Of a DNA stretch of 35,630 nucleotides, positions 8,863 to 17,635 are shown one piece after another. Each line of letters opens with the position of its first letter. The stretch's first letter is position 1. The stretch covers positions 1 to 35,630 of the forward strand of contig JARWMV010000141.1 of NCBI GenBank assembly GCA_030998015.1. Direction: 5' to 3'. Under the pieces are notes generated by a model. That model was not told the DNA's origin. It saw nothing but the letters and a program-made list of their open reading frames with translations, and searched no databases. Made by a program: the position numbers and the translations under genes. Source of the stretch: Ceratorhiza oryzae-sativae. Taxonomy: Eukaryota > Basidiomycota > Agaricomycetes > Cantharellales > Ceratobasidiaceae.

Positions 8863-9108
8863 CTTTACGGTGGTTTTGGGCCCTACGGGCTGTAAATCAG
8901 GTATTGAATAAGCGGGAATTATAATTCTGTAAACAGTTCCTCCTGTTTTTTGACTTGACTTGTAGCATTTTAAATTAAACTTATTATTTAAACCTTCAAC
9001 TAAAAGTTCAATTTCTGCTAATGAGAAAGAATCCGTACATAATACGGTATATTTGCAAGATTTATTCCAGCTACCGTCATCAGCTATTCAGTAAGCTAAA
9101 GCCAAAGG

Positions 9109-9216
9109 CCTCCCAATGCGTTACCAAGCCTGTAAGGCACGCCCTACGGGCCAACGTATTGGGAGAGCCTTTACCCCCCCCAAACAATGCAGCATAGCTG
9201 CATCAGTTTGGGGGGT
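9109..9216 (-). repeat. B+C composite in the nad2 intron 1 endonuclease (right arm)
   Basis: Flanked by CCTTTG direct repeats (complement at 9217-9222 and 9103-9108), giving a target duplication. The spacer between the hairpins reads TAAAGGC on the coding strand, complementary to the duplicated target. Confidence 0.92.
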
Positions 9217-9354
9217 CAAAGGTGTCAATAATTCCCCTATAGTGCTAGGAACTACCTTTTTGTTTGATATATAAAATAACCCATATAACTCGTTAAAGCA
9301 AGGCAACGTATATGTGCTAAAAAGGATAGAACTATATATTTTACCAGTTTTATA

Positions 9355-9812
9355 ACCCTCGAGAATCGATGTAGATTTGCCTTCGCAAATCATCGATTCT
9401 CGGCGAGGTATTGCGAGGTACCCTGGAACTTTAAGTTCCAGGGTACCTCGGAATCAGACGCCGGCCGCGCTGGGACGCCCGAAAAGGTGACCCGTGCACG
9501 CCTGCGAACGCCTTGGCTTCCCCCCCCGTCACAGGTGGGAAGGGTGAATACCCTCCCACCTGTGATGGGGGGGAAGCCAAGGCGGCCCTGGCGTGCGCGC
9601 GCTCGCCGCTTCGCGGCCTCGATAACCACACCCACGGGGCGCAGCCCTAGTGCCCCCCAAACATGTGCAGCTACGCTGCATTGTTTGGGGGGCATCCACC
9701 CCCCAAATGAAGCAATTACGGGGCCTCTAAAATAGCTTTGCTATTTTAAGTGGCCCCTAATTGCATCATTGGGGGTCTACGGGCATCCATTCGGGCGTCC
9801 CAGCGCGACGGT
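9355..9812. repeat. Large GC element cluster in the nad2 intron 1 endonuclease (right arm)
   Basis: Families H, E, D-type and B in tandem, mirror of 2545-2992. It breaks the HE between ..APKIAKS and YKTGKIYS. Several spurious GC-rich open frames arise here and were not called. Confidence 0.85.
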
Positions 9813-10439
9813 AAGGTAAGCTTTTAGCAATTTTAGGGGCGCTTGGGCAATAGCTTTCGAATAAATCGTACAAATGAAGAAGATAAGCTTCATGAACAAG
9901 ACCTTGTTTAAAAACAAATCTGGCTTTCCCGTACCGGAATCGGCCAAGAAGATCTCCCAGAAGTAAACCAACAAGAATTTCTTTCATATCACTAGGAAGT
10001 GAAAAAGCTTCTTGTTCTTTCTTAGTCAATCTTCGTGGTTTGATTGGCAGCATAGAAGAAAGTAAAAGCTGATACATTGTAATTTCATTAAATAGCTCAC
10101 TAAAGACACTAAAATTGAAATCAATTAACAGAATATAAATCACCACTAATCCAATAAAATGGAGTATTAATAATAATTGTAACATAATTGGAAATTGTTT
10201 AAGTAATAATTCTTTGCCTTAAGACAAAACAAAATAAATTTTTATTTATATTTAAATTTGGCACTTTTCAAAGTACCAAGAGAGAAAAGAACAAGAAACA
10301 AATCTTGGAGGGATTCGATTAGCTACCTTGCAGACAAGGTTGACCGAATTAGACTACTAAAAATTGATGTTACCATCTCTTTTAGTCATTTTGGGCACCC
10401 TAAAATTTGTGGTTATTACTTAGACTAACAATTTTCTAT

Positions 10440-10640
10440 TACATACCGTCGCGTTGGGACCGCCCGAATGGTTTCCAAAAACACCTCCAAACATGTGCAG
10501 CTACGCTGCATTGTTTGGGGGTGGTTTTGGAGGTATAAAGCGCATTTCGGGCGTCCCCAGCGCGGCCGGCGCGGCCGAGAGTGCATGATTTGGTGTCCCA
10601 TTGATGGGACGCCAAATCTACATGCATTCTCGAGTGAGAG
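10440..10640. repeat. GC hairpin cluster in nad2 intron 1 (right arm)
   Basis: Mirror of 1715-1910: family B hairpin and an atgcatgt-type family H hairpin near the core of the intron. Confidence 0.85.
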
Positions 10641-10834
10641 TTAAATACTCCCCTTGATTATTTTTCGAACATAGGTGGACTTTATCTTAATTTATTTACA
10701 TAAATTTTTTACGTGAAGTCTCTGAGGGACGCTAAATTATTGCAGCCCTGCTGATTAACTCCAAGTAAGTGGTAAACTGATTGGAGTACTTCCAGCATAT
10801 AGTAAAATTTCTCTGTCGACCAGAGGGCCTTAAG

Positions 10835-11489
10835 ACCAGTTATGGAATGGTGCAGCAGCAACTTTAAATAAGAATCCAACACCTGTTAATACTAAACCTA
10901 ATACAATACCTTGTACTAAGTTGTGTCCTTCAGATACAGAAATTAAAGTAAAAATATTTTCTAAGTTAGTTAAACCTGTGTAAGTATAAATTAGACCGCT
11001 CCCTAATAAAATTAAACATGATGATAAACCACCAAGTAAAAAATATTTTAATCCGGCTGAAGTAGCTGATTCGGAGTCTCTATAGATACTTGCTAAAACA
11101 TAAACAGCAAAAGATTGCAATTCAATACTTAAATACATTGAAATAAGATCACCACTGGAAATTAGTAAAGAACCCCCTAAAACAGTAAACAATATCACTA
11201 AAGAATACTCTTTAATTTGAGATGGTTCAGAAGGTGACCAGGGCATAAGAATTATAGCACCGAGTATATAAAATAATATTTCGATGCTTTGACTTATTAA
11301 AGTCACATGGAATAGACCACTAAAGATACCTACACCAGATCCAATTGACTGAATATAAACGACATTAAATGACAATGCCGCGGCATAAAATAAAGCTATA
11401 GATGCTATTCGATTTAATAATAAAGGAGATATTCGAAGAGAAGGTAGCGCAATGGCTATTATATAAGTTAGAATACAAGCAAAAAGCAT
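10835..11489 (-). CDS. nad2: nad2 exon 1 (intact frame, right arm)
   Basis: N-terminal half of NADH dehydrogenase subunit 2, an inner-membrane subunit of the proton-pumping arm of complex I. The ATG at 11489-11487 opens a 218-codon stretch of membrane helices: [34 protein letters not shown], the conserved [20 protein letters not shown] around a key loop, then [20 protein letters not shown] and the conserved [10 protein letters not shown] end. It stops at a group I 5' splice site (..TGGT); the stop codon that follows lies in the intron. It joins exon 2 at 8621 in frame. The upstream region has only GC hairpins and the unassigned segment. Confidence 0.95.
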
Positions 11490-11539
11490 TAACCGTCGAG
11501 ATTACCAAGCCTAGAAATCATAACTAATTCCAACTCTCT

Positions 11540-11632
11540 GATCGCGCCTTTAGGCGCGGCCTAAGCGCTGAGGACTCCTAAATTGGGGGTGATTTGCGCA
11601 GGCAAATCTACACCCCCAATTTGGGGTTATGA
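11540..11632 (-). repeat. Family G GC hairpin (right arm)
   Basis: Mirror of 725-818, upstream of nad2. Confidence 0.9.
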
Positions 11633-11639
11633 TCGACTA

Positions 11640-11805
11640 AAATAAAAGGCTCGCACTGGCAGTCTCTCAGGAGACACCGACACAGGCTGCTATAGGGTTG
11701 CTACCTGTGGCGGGATAGCCTAGCCATCCATTCCGTAGAGGTAAAGAGATTGGTCAGGTAACAGCCACACTCAATCATTGTGGCTGGGTGGGGAGGGGTT
11801 GAAGG
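11640..11805. other. Unassigned structured segment (right arm)
   Basis: Mirror of 551-712, nearly identical. Lies upstream of nad2 on the coding strand, so it could belong to the nad2 transcript leader. No known RNA family recognised. Confidence 0.4.
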
Positions 11806-11834
11806 TTTGATTGTTCTTATTTTAAATGGTTTTT

Positions 11835-12110
11835 AAAGACAGCTAATATTACCGTCGACCCTTTCCCATAATGGATGGAAATGGACCCCCAATGATTGCA
11901 ATGCGCGCCACAAAACTTGTGGCGCCATTGACCCCCCACTTGGGGGGGCACTAGGGCCCAAAACCACCGTAAAGGTGCATTTCGGGCGTCCCCAGCGCGG
12001 CCGGCGTCTGATTCCGAGGTACCCTGGAACTTAAAGTTCCAGGGTACCTCGCAATACCTCGCCGAGAATCGAATGATTTGCGAAGGCAAATCTACATCGA
12101 TTCTCGAGGG
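11835..12110. repeat. GC hairpin cluster (right arm)
   Basis: Mirror of 244-530: ggcgccac hairpin, family E and family H. Confidence 0.85.
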
Positions 12111-12286
12111 TGATTAAACTCTGTTCTAATCCTACGATTTATTCCACCAGCTACTCAGGGGCTGCCCCTGTCGTGGCTTACATTAATACATGCTACGACA
12201 GTGAAAGCAAGAAAAAAACTTTTAGTAGAAGTTAGCCTCGTAACTAAGATTAAATCCAAGTACCTAATATGATCCCCTATTCAACG

Positions 12287-12395
12287 GCCTCCCAATGCGT
12301 TACCAAGCCTGTAAGGCACGCCCTACGGGCCAGCGTATTGGGAGTGCCATTACCCCCCCAAACAATGCAGCATAGCTGCATCAGTTTGGGGGGTC
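12287..12395 (+). repeat. C+B composite at the right end of the palindrome
   Basis: Direct repeats tcaacgg on both sides (12282-12288 and 12393-12399) look like a target duplication. The arm homology with position 1 ends inside this composite, because the window starts there. Confidence 0.9.
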
Positions 12396-12466
12396 AACGG
12401 TTGTTGTGTAGCACACGCCACCATCCGAAAGGGGAGAGGCTTGAATTTTTATTTCTTATATTTATT

Positions 12467-12803
12467 ACCCGTGCACGCCTGCGAACGCCTTGGCTTGCCA
12501 AGGCGGCCCTGGCGTGCGCGCGGCTCGCCGCGAACGCGGCCTCGTTAACAATGCCCACGGGTCGTTGACCCTCCGCTTTAGCGGCTGAAATCTTGGGTTA
12601 CACCTAAGATTTTAGCCGATAGAGCGGGGGCCCGCGCGCGTTAGTTGCTGGTGGGACTTGTCCCACCAACCAACGTGAGCAATCGCAACCGTTTGCGATT
12701 GCTAGTGCGCGGCATAATATCGATATTTAGCCGCCGGCTGAAAATGACGAACGGTCGTCATTTTCTACGAGGGAATCTTTAGGATTCCCTCTAACGCCGG
12801 CGG
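12467..12803. repeat. D+A unit with family A copy 4 (12632-12803)
   Basis: Family D (12467-12631) joined to a full 172-nt family A. Intergenic, downstream of rps3. The D+A order and junction match those at 7311-7647. Confidence 0.93.
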
Positions 12804-12984
12804 ATATTTAAGGCTGTAATTTAAATTAGATCGAAATTTGGGCTGACCGGGCCCTCTCCGGACTCCAATCCTCGCGTGCGTTCAGCGCTTAGGCCGCGCC
12901 TAAAGGCGCGATCAAAGAGCGCTGCCCAAGGGTCACGGTCGGGTTAGGAGCCCTTCAGGGCTGAAGCCAAAAACTTATTATGGG
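12804..12984. other. Spacer downstream of rps3
   Basis: Contains a family G-like cagcgcttaggccgcgcct hairpin (about 12881-12920) and a cccttcagggctgaag stem-loop close to the rps3 stop codon, which might mark an RNA 3' end. No gene seen. Confidence 0.4.
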
Positions 12985-13125
12985 CTAGTTAGTTACTTTA
13001 TGAGAAAGCCATACTTTAACTGAATAAGTACCTAATTTATTTTTAGCAGTAAATGTTGAGCAATCACTTAGGTTGTTATATCCTTTTGCGAATCCTCCTC
13101 TTTCAACAAAAGTCACCGTATTTTT
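12985..13125 (-). CDS. rps3: rps3 exon 3 (C-terminal)
   Basis: 47 codons including the TAG stop. Encodes KNTVTFVERGGFAKGY and then FTAKNKLGTYSVKVW, the typical end of fungal mitochondrial ribosomal protein S3 (small-subunit protein at the mRNA entry side). The exon starts after CCATG, whose last G is the final intron base. It joins exon 2 in phase 0 to give ..LITQNIVP-KNTVTF, as expected of the family. Some 50 nt upstream in the intron lies a family B hairpin (about 13175-13237). Confidence 0.9.
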   Translation of the reverse strand, partial: KNTVTFVERGGFAKGYNNLSDCSTFTAKNKLGTYSVKVWLSHKVTN

Positions 13126-13523
13126 CATGGCGTTCAAATTTATCATACAGTTGAACAAAGATATTAATCCAAAAATGTTTCCAAAAACACCCCCAAACAT
13201 GTGCAGCTACGCTGCATTGTTTGGGGGTGGTTTTGGATCCTTCCATTTCATCCTAAGATTGGCTGTGGGTTATTAGAACAAAATCAAAAAATTAGCAAGT
13301 TTAAAATTAATAATTACCATTCTCTGTTTCGATTCATACCTGATTTTAATTTTAAGATTTCATTGAAACCTTCAGGACTTCGATGCTTCTTACTTTTAAT
13401 AATGTCAGCTGCTTTTTTAAAATCAATAAAGTCTAAGCTTTTAATTCCGACTATTCCATACTTTTCGAAAAATGGTATTATTAAATTAACAACATCTAAA
13501 AATTTAGTAATTTGTATACCGAC

Positions 13524-13606
13524 GGGAGATTGACGTCTGCCCCCCAAACATCAATCCTTGACATTTCCTAAGGAATTGTCAAGGAATAGCAGTTTGGGGG
13601 GTCGAC
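13524..13606 (-). repeat. Family B variant with a longer, different loop
   Basis: ccccccaaac/gtttgggggg stem, but the loop holds tccttgacatttcctaagga with a partial complement in place of the usual tgcagc palindrome. Flanked by GTCG repeats (complement 13603-13606 and 13520-13523). Confidence 0.85.
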
Positions 13607-13672
13607 GGTTTCACCTGAAATGTAATAACTCTTAGAAATAGTTACTACTGAAGGATCTACCAATTCAGTATG

Positions 13673-14054
13673 ACCCGTGCACGCCTGCGAACGCCTTGGC
13701 TTGCCAAGGCGGCCCTGGCGTGCGCGCGGCTCGCCGCGAACGCGGCCTCGTTAACAATGCCCACGGGTCGTTGACCCTCCGCTTTATTACCCCTGCCAAG
13801 ACGTGCGCTAAAGCGCAGTTCTCTAGGCAGGGCGGCTGAAATCTTGGGTTACACCTAAGATTTTAGCCGATAGAGCGGGGGCCCGCGCGCGTTAGTTGCT
13901 GGTGGGACTTGTCCCACCAACCAACGTGAGCAATCGCAACCGTTTGCGATTGCTAGTGCGCGGCATAATATCGATATTTAGCCGCCGGCTGAAAATGACG
14001 AACGGTCGTCATTTTCTACGAGGGAATCTTTAGGATTCCCTCTAACGCCGGCGG
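13673..14054. repeat. D+A unit with family A copy 5 (13883-14054)
   Basis: Family D carries an extra inner block (about 13785-13830, ttacccctgccaagacgtgc with a complementary return), also present at 19019-19066 and 25579-25627. Inserted in the HE after ..ALFLK. Confidence 0.93.
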
Positions 14055-14365
14055 GACTTTAAGAAAAGAGCTATCCCTTCAATAAGGTCCTTCTCTCTAA
14101 TATTTAAAATTATGCTAAATTTCAACCTTACGTTATCGACCGCATTAGCAACCGAATTAGATGGGCTAGTAATAATTTGGAAGGAGCTTTCACCACTGGC
14201 AAATCCAGCCAGCCAATTTGGGTCACTGATACCTTTAAAAACATAATTAGGTCTATTAACAGGAACAATATTTGGGAAAGCTTTTTTCAAGCTATCGGAA
14301 AGACCCCAGTTTAGAGAACTTCTTAAAGCTACTAAACTTAACATACCTTCCGATGTCAAATGTTT

Positions 14366-14784
14366 CCGCGCGCGTTAGTTGCTGGTGGGACTTGTCCCAC
14401 CAACCAACGTGAGCAATCGCAACCGTTTGCGATTGCTAGTGCGCGGCATAATATCGATATTTAGCCGCCGGCTGAAAATGACGAACGGTCGTCATTTTCT
14501 ACGAGGGAATCTTTAGGATTCCCTCTAACGCCGGCGGGACCCGTGCACGCCTGCGAACGCCTTGGCTTAAGCCAAGCAAGCTTGGCTCATATTGACCTTA
14601 AGGTCAATAATCAAGCCAAGGCGGCCCTGGCGTGCGCGCGGCGTCTGATTCCGAGGTACCCTGGAACTGAAAGTTCCAGGGTACCTCGCAATACCTCGCC
14701 GCGAACGCGGCCTCGATAACCATACCCACGGGTCAACAGCATGTATTTATATATAAATACAATGCTGGTTGACCCTAAGCGGGG
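14366..14784. repeat. A+D unit with family A copy 6 (14366-14537)
   Basis: Full family A plus a long family D with an embedded family E and a terminal hairpin cagcatgtatttatatataa/..atgctg. The D part is nearly identical to 20951-21198. Confidence 0.93.
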
Positions 14785-15008
14785 GGTATGATTTCAAAAC
14801 ATTGTTTAAATATTAAAAAGTCAATTGACTTGGCTGAAATAAGTGGATATTTGTCAAAATGATCAACAATTACTTGCAATCCTTTAACAGACGTCACAGA
14901 AAACATCGCCAAGCCATTTTTAGATGTTCTGATTGTACCTACACCTAATGTGTATCTCAATTTTTCTAATAAAGCCATATCCTTAATATGTAAATTCATT
15001 GAAAAACT

Positions 15009-15266
15009 TATTGACCCGTGCACGCCTGCGAACGCCCTGGCTTAAGCCAAGCAAGCTTGGCTCATATTGACCTTAAGGTCAATAATCAAGCCAAGGCGGC
15101 CCTGGCGTGCGCGCGGCGTCTGATTCCGAGGTACCCTGGAACTGAAAGTTCCAGGGTACCTCGCAATACCTCGCCGCGAACGCGGCCTCGATAACCAAAC
15201 CCCTCGGGTCTACGCGCATCGGCTGAAATCTTGGGTTACACCTAAGATTTTAGCCGATAAGCGGGG
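15009..15266 (-). repeat. Family D element flanked by a 6-bp target duplication
   Basis: Inserted in codons TCA ATA (Ser-Ile) of the HE. TCAATA appears on both sides (complement 15267-15272 and 15009-15014), and the offset of 258 nt is a multiple of three. Restoring one copy gives the expected ..KWKVSISFSMNL. Confidence 0.92.
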
Positions 15267-15728
15267 TATTGATACTTTCCATTTAGTTTTCATTTTAGAG
15301 CTTGGACTAATTGTAATAGTAAAGCAGCCCTCTGCGTCGGTAAGTCCTGACACCAACCACGGATTTAGAACAGGTTCTTGAATAGAAGTAGAAAATAGTG
15401 CTTTGTTTAACTGGTTAGAAGGGATTTTGAATTGATAGTTTCTTTCGAAACCCATTAGAGTACACCTTAATTGCATTGTATTTATAGTAGGTCTAATGCA
15501 ATAACTACCGTCTACTCGTTGCTCTTTTACAGCCTCGATTGATTGCGAGACTGATTTAGATCCGCGATAACCCATTTCATTTTCATTCATCCTATGGCTT
15601 GTTACCGTACCTGGGTAATTACTCCAGCCACTTATAGTGTTTCCACTATAGCTTGGTACCATAGGCTTTAGGGTGTCCCCGGAGTTTGATAGTTTCACCC
15701 ACTCAAGTGTCTTCCCAAGACACTCTGC

Positions 15729-16103
15729 AGGTACAATGTTTTGAGTTATAAGTCTACCCGCTAATCTTATTTTAATTCCGTTAAGGATAGTAGCCATTTG
15801 AGTAAATTCGATTAGATTACTATTTCTATTTAAATTTTTATTTATGACTGCTCGTGAAAATAGCATATCTTCTATTTTATAGAATTTATAATCTTTACCA
15901 TTTAATCCAATAAGTTGAGCTAAGATTTTACTGTCTTTGAAAGGGTTGTATAATCTCACTAATTGCAATTTAACATTTTTACCGAATAATTTACTTAAAA
16001 CAACTAATAATTTTTGAGTTCTAATAGAGTTAAAAAGAAATTTCTCAGTTCCTAAATTAAATAAGCTTGTAGTGTGGTGATTTTTAACCGTTGTCATCAA
16101 ATT
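15729..16103 (-). CDS. rps3: rps3 exon 2
   Basis: 125 codons, central to C-terminal part of mitochondrial ribosomal protein S3. TQKLLVVLSKLFGKNVKLQL and LVRLYNPFKDSKILAQLIG match the family; NGIKIRLAGRLITQNIVP is the highly conserved RNA-binding region. Starts after ..GAAACCATG (intron end) and stops at ..GTACCT (intron 2 5' splice site). The length is a multiple of three and no GC element is present. Confidence 0.93.
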
Positions 16104-16201
16104 CATGGTTTCAAATTTATCTTGCAACTAAATAGTTTTATTGTTTTCTACCTCTGTTCATTCCGGACTTAATTTTTCTAATTTCCTCTAACCCTTCAAT
16201 A

Positions 16202-16296
16202 GCCCCCCAATGCGTTACCAAGCCTGTAAGGCCAGCGTATTGGGGGGGCTATCACCCCCCCAAACAATGCAGCGTAGCTGCATTAGTTTGGGGGGT
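16202..16296 (-). repeat. B+C composite in LAGLIDADG_1 codons, site HLT|EGL
   Basis: On the coding strand ACATTTGA precedes the insert and CTATTGAAGG follows, a TTGA duplication. The inter-hairpin spacer TGATAG is close to the complement of the right flank. The same site is used at 18545-18653. Confidence 0.9.
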
Positions 16297-16385
16297 CAAA
16301 TGTTAGATGAGCTCCGGAACTTTTTAGGTCAGCTATTCTACACCAATCTAAAAAATCCAAAATTTTAAGACCCAAAAGAGGGTAT

Positions 16386-16592
16386 TTATTACCCTAACCC
16401 TGTCGTCAGCGTGTACAAGTACACGCTGCTAGGGAACCTCTTCCCCTCCGCGCTCTTTGATCGCCCGCAGGGCGGCCTAAGCGCGGAGTGCTTCGGAGCC
16501 GTCTGTGTACGGCTTAAGCCGCACACAGACGTCTCCTCTACAAGCGTGAAATTGTTGCACGTACGTGCAACAACTTCTAGGGGACGGGTCAA
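16386..16592 (+). repeat. Family F GC element, full copy
   Basis: taccctaaccctgtcgtcag, agcgtgtac/gtacacgct, ctccgcgctctttgatcgcc with a complementary return, cgtctgtgtacggcttaagc with its return, and gttgcacgtacgtgcaac, ending aggggacgggtca. Other full copies at 28567-28773 (inverted) and 31768-31974. Confidence 0.92.
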
Positions 16593-16704
16593 GAATGGTA
16601 TAATTTTATCACTTAAGTCTGAGAATCTTTTTTATCTTTCTCAACTTTTCATGCAGCCCTCCATTGGCTCAAAAACAACCAAAAGAGGGGTTCGAGAATA
16701 AATA

Positions 16705-16990
16705 TCCAACTCTCTGATCGCGCCTTTAGGCGCGGCCTAAGCGCTGAGGACTCCTAAATTGGGGGTGATTTGCGCAGGCAAATCTACACCCCCAATTTGG
16801 GGAAATAAATTTAAAGGCCCGCCGGCGTTAGAGGGAATCCTAAAGATTCCCTCGTAGAAAATGACGACCGTTCGTCATTTTCAGCCGGCGGCTAAATATC
16901 GATATTATGCCGCGCACTAGCAATCGCAAACGGTTGCGATTGCTCACGTTGGTTGGTGGGACAAGTCCCACCAGCAACTAACGCGCGCGG
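16705..16990. repeat. Family G (16705-16802) and family A copy 7 (16819-16990)
   Basis: They lie between the C-terminal half of the LAGLIDADG_1 gene and the end of the LAGLIDADG_2 gene. Family A is inserted in the last codons (..KDIMPSMM) of the latter. Confidence 0.92.
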
Positions 16991-17234
16991 GCATCATGGA
17001 TGGCATGATGTCTTTTAACAGAAACTGCAAAACAGCCAATGATTTTTGCGGAATTCGTATTTTGTAACCGTCCCGGTCTTTATTAATAGTGCATTTGAGA
17101 TCCCATTTCTCATTTAGAGTTTTGGCCAATAGTTCGACTTCTTCTATTGTAAAACCTTGAGTATGTAATATTACTACATGGAAAGTATTACAAAAACTAC
17201 CATCGTCTGCCAGCCAATAGGCCAAAGACAAAGG

Positions 17235-17341
17235 CCTCCCAATGCGTTACCAAGCCTGTAAGGCACGCCCTACGGGCCAGCGTATTGGGAGAGCCTTTAC
17301 CCCCCCAAACAATGCAGCATAGCTGCATCAGTTTGGGGGGT
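17235..17341 (-). repeat. B+C composite in the nested LAGLIDADG_2 gene
   Basis: Flanked by CCTTTG on the coding strand (complement 17342-17347 and 17229-17234; offset 113 nt). Same codon position as in the nad2 intron 1 gene. Confidence 0.93.
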
Positions 17342-17635
17342 CAAAGGTGTAAGCAGCTCTTTTATGTTAGCCGGAACAATTTTTTTCCCTGAAGAATAGA
17401 ATAGTTCGTACAGCTCATTAAAACAAGGTAAAGAGTAAGTATAAAAGGTTACTCGAGAATAAATCATTCCCGTCACTTTGTGAGCTGACATATTAAAGAC
17501 TTTAGGTTCTGAGCTGCAATAATCCTTAAATAGAAAGTACAAATGGTCTAAATAGTCTTTGTGAACAGTACCTTGTGAAAACATTAATCTAGCATTTACA
17601 CCTTGTTTCTGAATGTTTATATCGCCCAGGCAAAG

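Larger units (their letters stand above)
8695..10185 (-). pseudogene. LAGLIDADG_2 homing endonuclease of nad2 intron 1, split by GC inserts
   Basis: Hydrophobic N-terminal leader (residues 1-50), linker PIKPRRLTKKEQEAF, first motif EILVGLLLGD, and LVHEAYLLHLYDLFESYCPS; then a GC cluster (about 9812-9355); KTGKIYSSILFSTYTLP.. up to GELLTP; then a B+C composite (9216-9109); LALAY-[TGA]-IADDGSWNKS, where the conserved Trp is TGA; then EIELLVEGLNNKFNLKCY and ..YSIPDLQ; then 16-nt repeats plus family B; then the family-typical tail PPMMRHKIGL-stop (8697-8695). All parts of a normal LAGLIDADG_2 enzyme are present and colinear, so the inserts look recent or are somehow skipped. A single 5'-to-3' open frame does not exist. 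Confidence 0.85.
8622..10834 (-). other. Group I intron 1 of nad2 (right arm)
   Basis: 2213-nt intron between ..AACTGGT and CTCCTGAC. S-like motif complement ggtggactttatctt at 10674-10688 and R-like complement cgtgaagtctctgaggg at about 10710-10727. It encodes a LAGLIDADG_2 endonuclease broken by GC elements. Confidence 0.85.
1..12354. repeat. Giant inverted repeat (palindrome) with a one-base loop
   Basis: Positions 1-5781 are the near-exact reverse complement of 5783-12354, with a single unpaired T at 5782 in the motif ggaactttaagttcc. Near the centre, paired positions sum to 11564; at the outer ends they sum to 12355, because the right arm carries an extra 784-bp module (6864-7647) and small indels. 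The arms differ mainly by homopolymer lengths, usually shorter on the left. nad2 and an endonuclease gene are cut off at the centre on both sides. It could be a real fold-back rearrangement, the hairpin end of a linear molecule, or a long-read fold-back artefact. Confidence 0.97.
13314..15420 (-). pseudogene. LAGLIDADG_1 homing endonuclease of rps3 intron 2, split by GC inserts
   Basis: Colinear parts on the minus strand. First motif NPWLVSGLTDAEGCF (about 15357-15319) then KMKTKWKVSI; D insert (15266-15009) flanked by TCAATA repeats; SISFSMNLHIKDM.. DHFDKYPLISAKSIDFLIFK ..CFEI (to about 14785); D+A inserts (14784-14366); KHLTSEGMLSLVALRSSLNW ..; second motif PNWLAGFASGESSF (about 14220-14180) ..KDLIEGIALFLK; A+D insert (14054-13673); VTISKSYYISGET; family B variant insert (about 13606-13524); GIQITKFLDVVNLIIPFF ..DFKKAADIIKSK ..GMNRNREW-stop at 13314. 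It has the complete architecture of a monomeric two-motif enzyme with four inserts and almost no other damage. Confidence 0.85.
13126..15728 (-). other. Group I intron 2 of rps3
   Basis: 2603-nt intron between ..GTACCT and AAAAATACG. The leader (15728-15420) has the conserved aaactccggggacacccta core element and a translated-through signature (KLSNSGDTLK, NEMGYRGSKS, VKEQRVDGSYC, CTLMGFERNY) shared with intron 1. The 3' end gataaatttgaacgccatg also matches intron 1. It encodes a two-motif LAGLIDADG_1 enzyme. Confidence 0.85.
16144..16705 (-). pseudogene. C-terminal part of the LAGLIDADG_1 endonuclease in rps3 intron 1
   Basis: SDLSDKIIPF (about 16620-16592) precedes a family F insert (about 16386-16592); then NKYPLLGLKILDFLDWCRIA ..GAHLTF; a B+C composite (about 16202-16296); and EGLEEIRKIKSGMNRGRKQ-stop at about 16144. 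The upstream stretch (16600-16700) has a frame break. Probably the second half of the gene that begins near 19400. Confidence 0.75.

Noticed and set aside
13073..13533. Plus-strand frames opposite rps3 exon 3 and the endonuclease C-terminus
   Set aside because: Antisense shadows of clearly recognisable minus-strand protein sequence.
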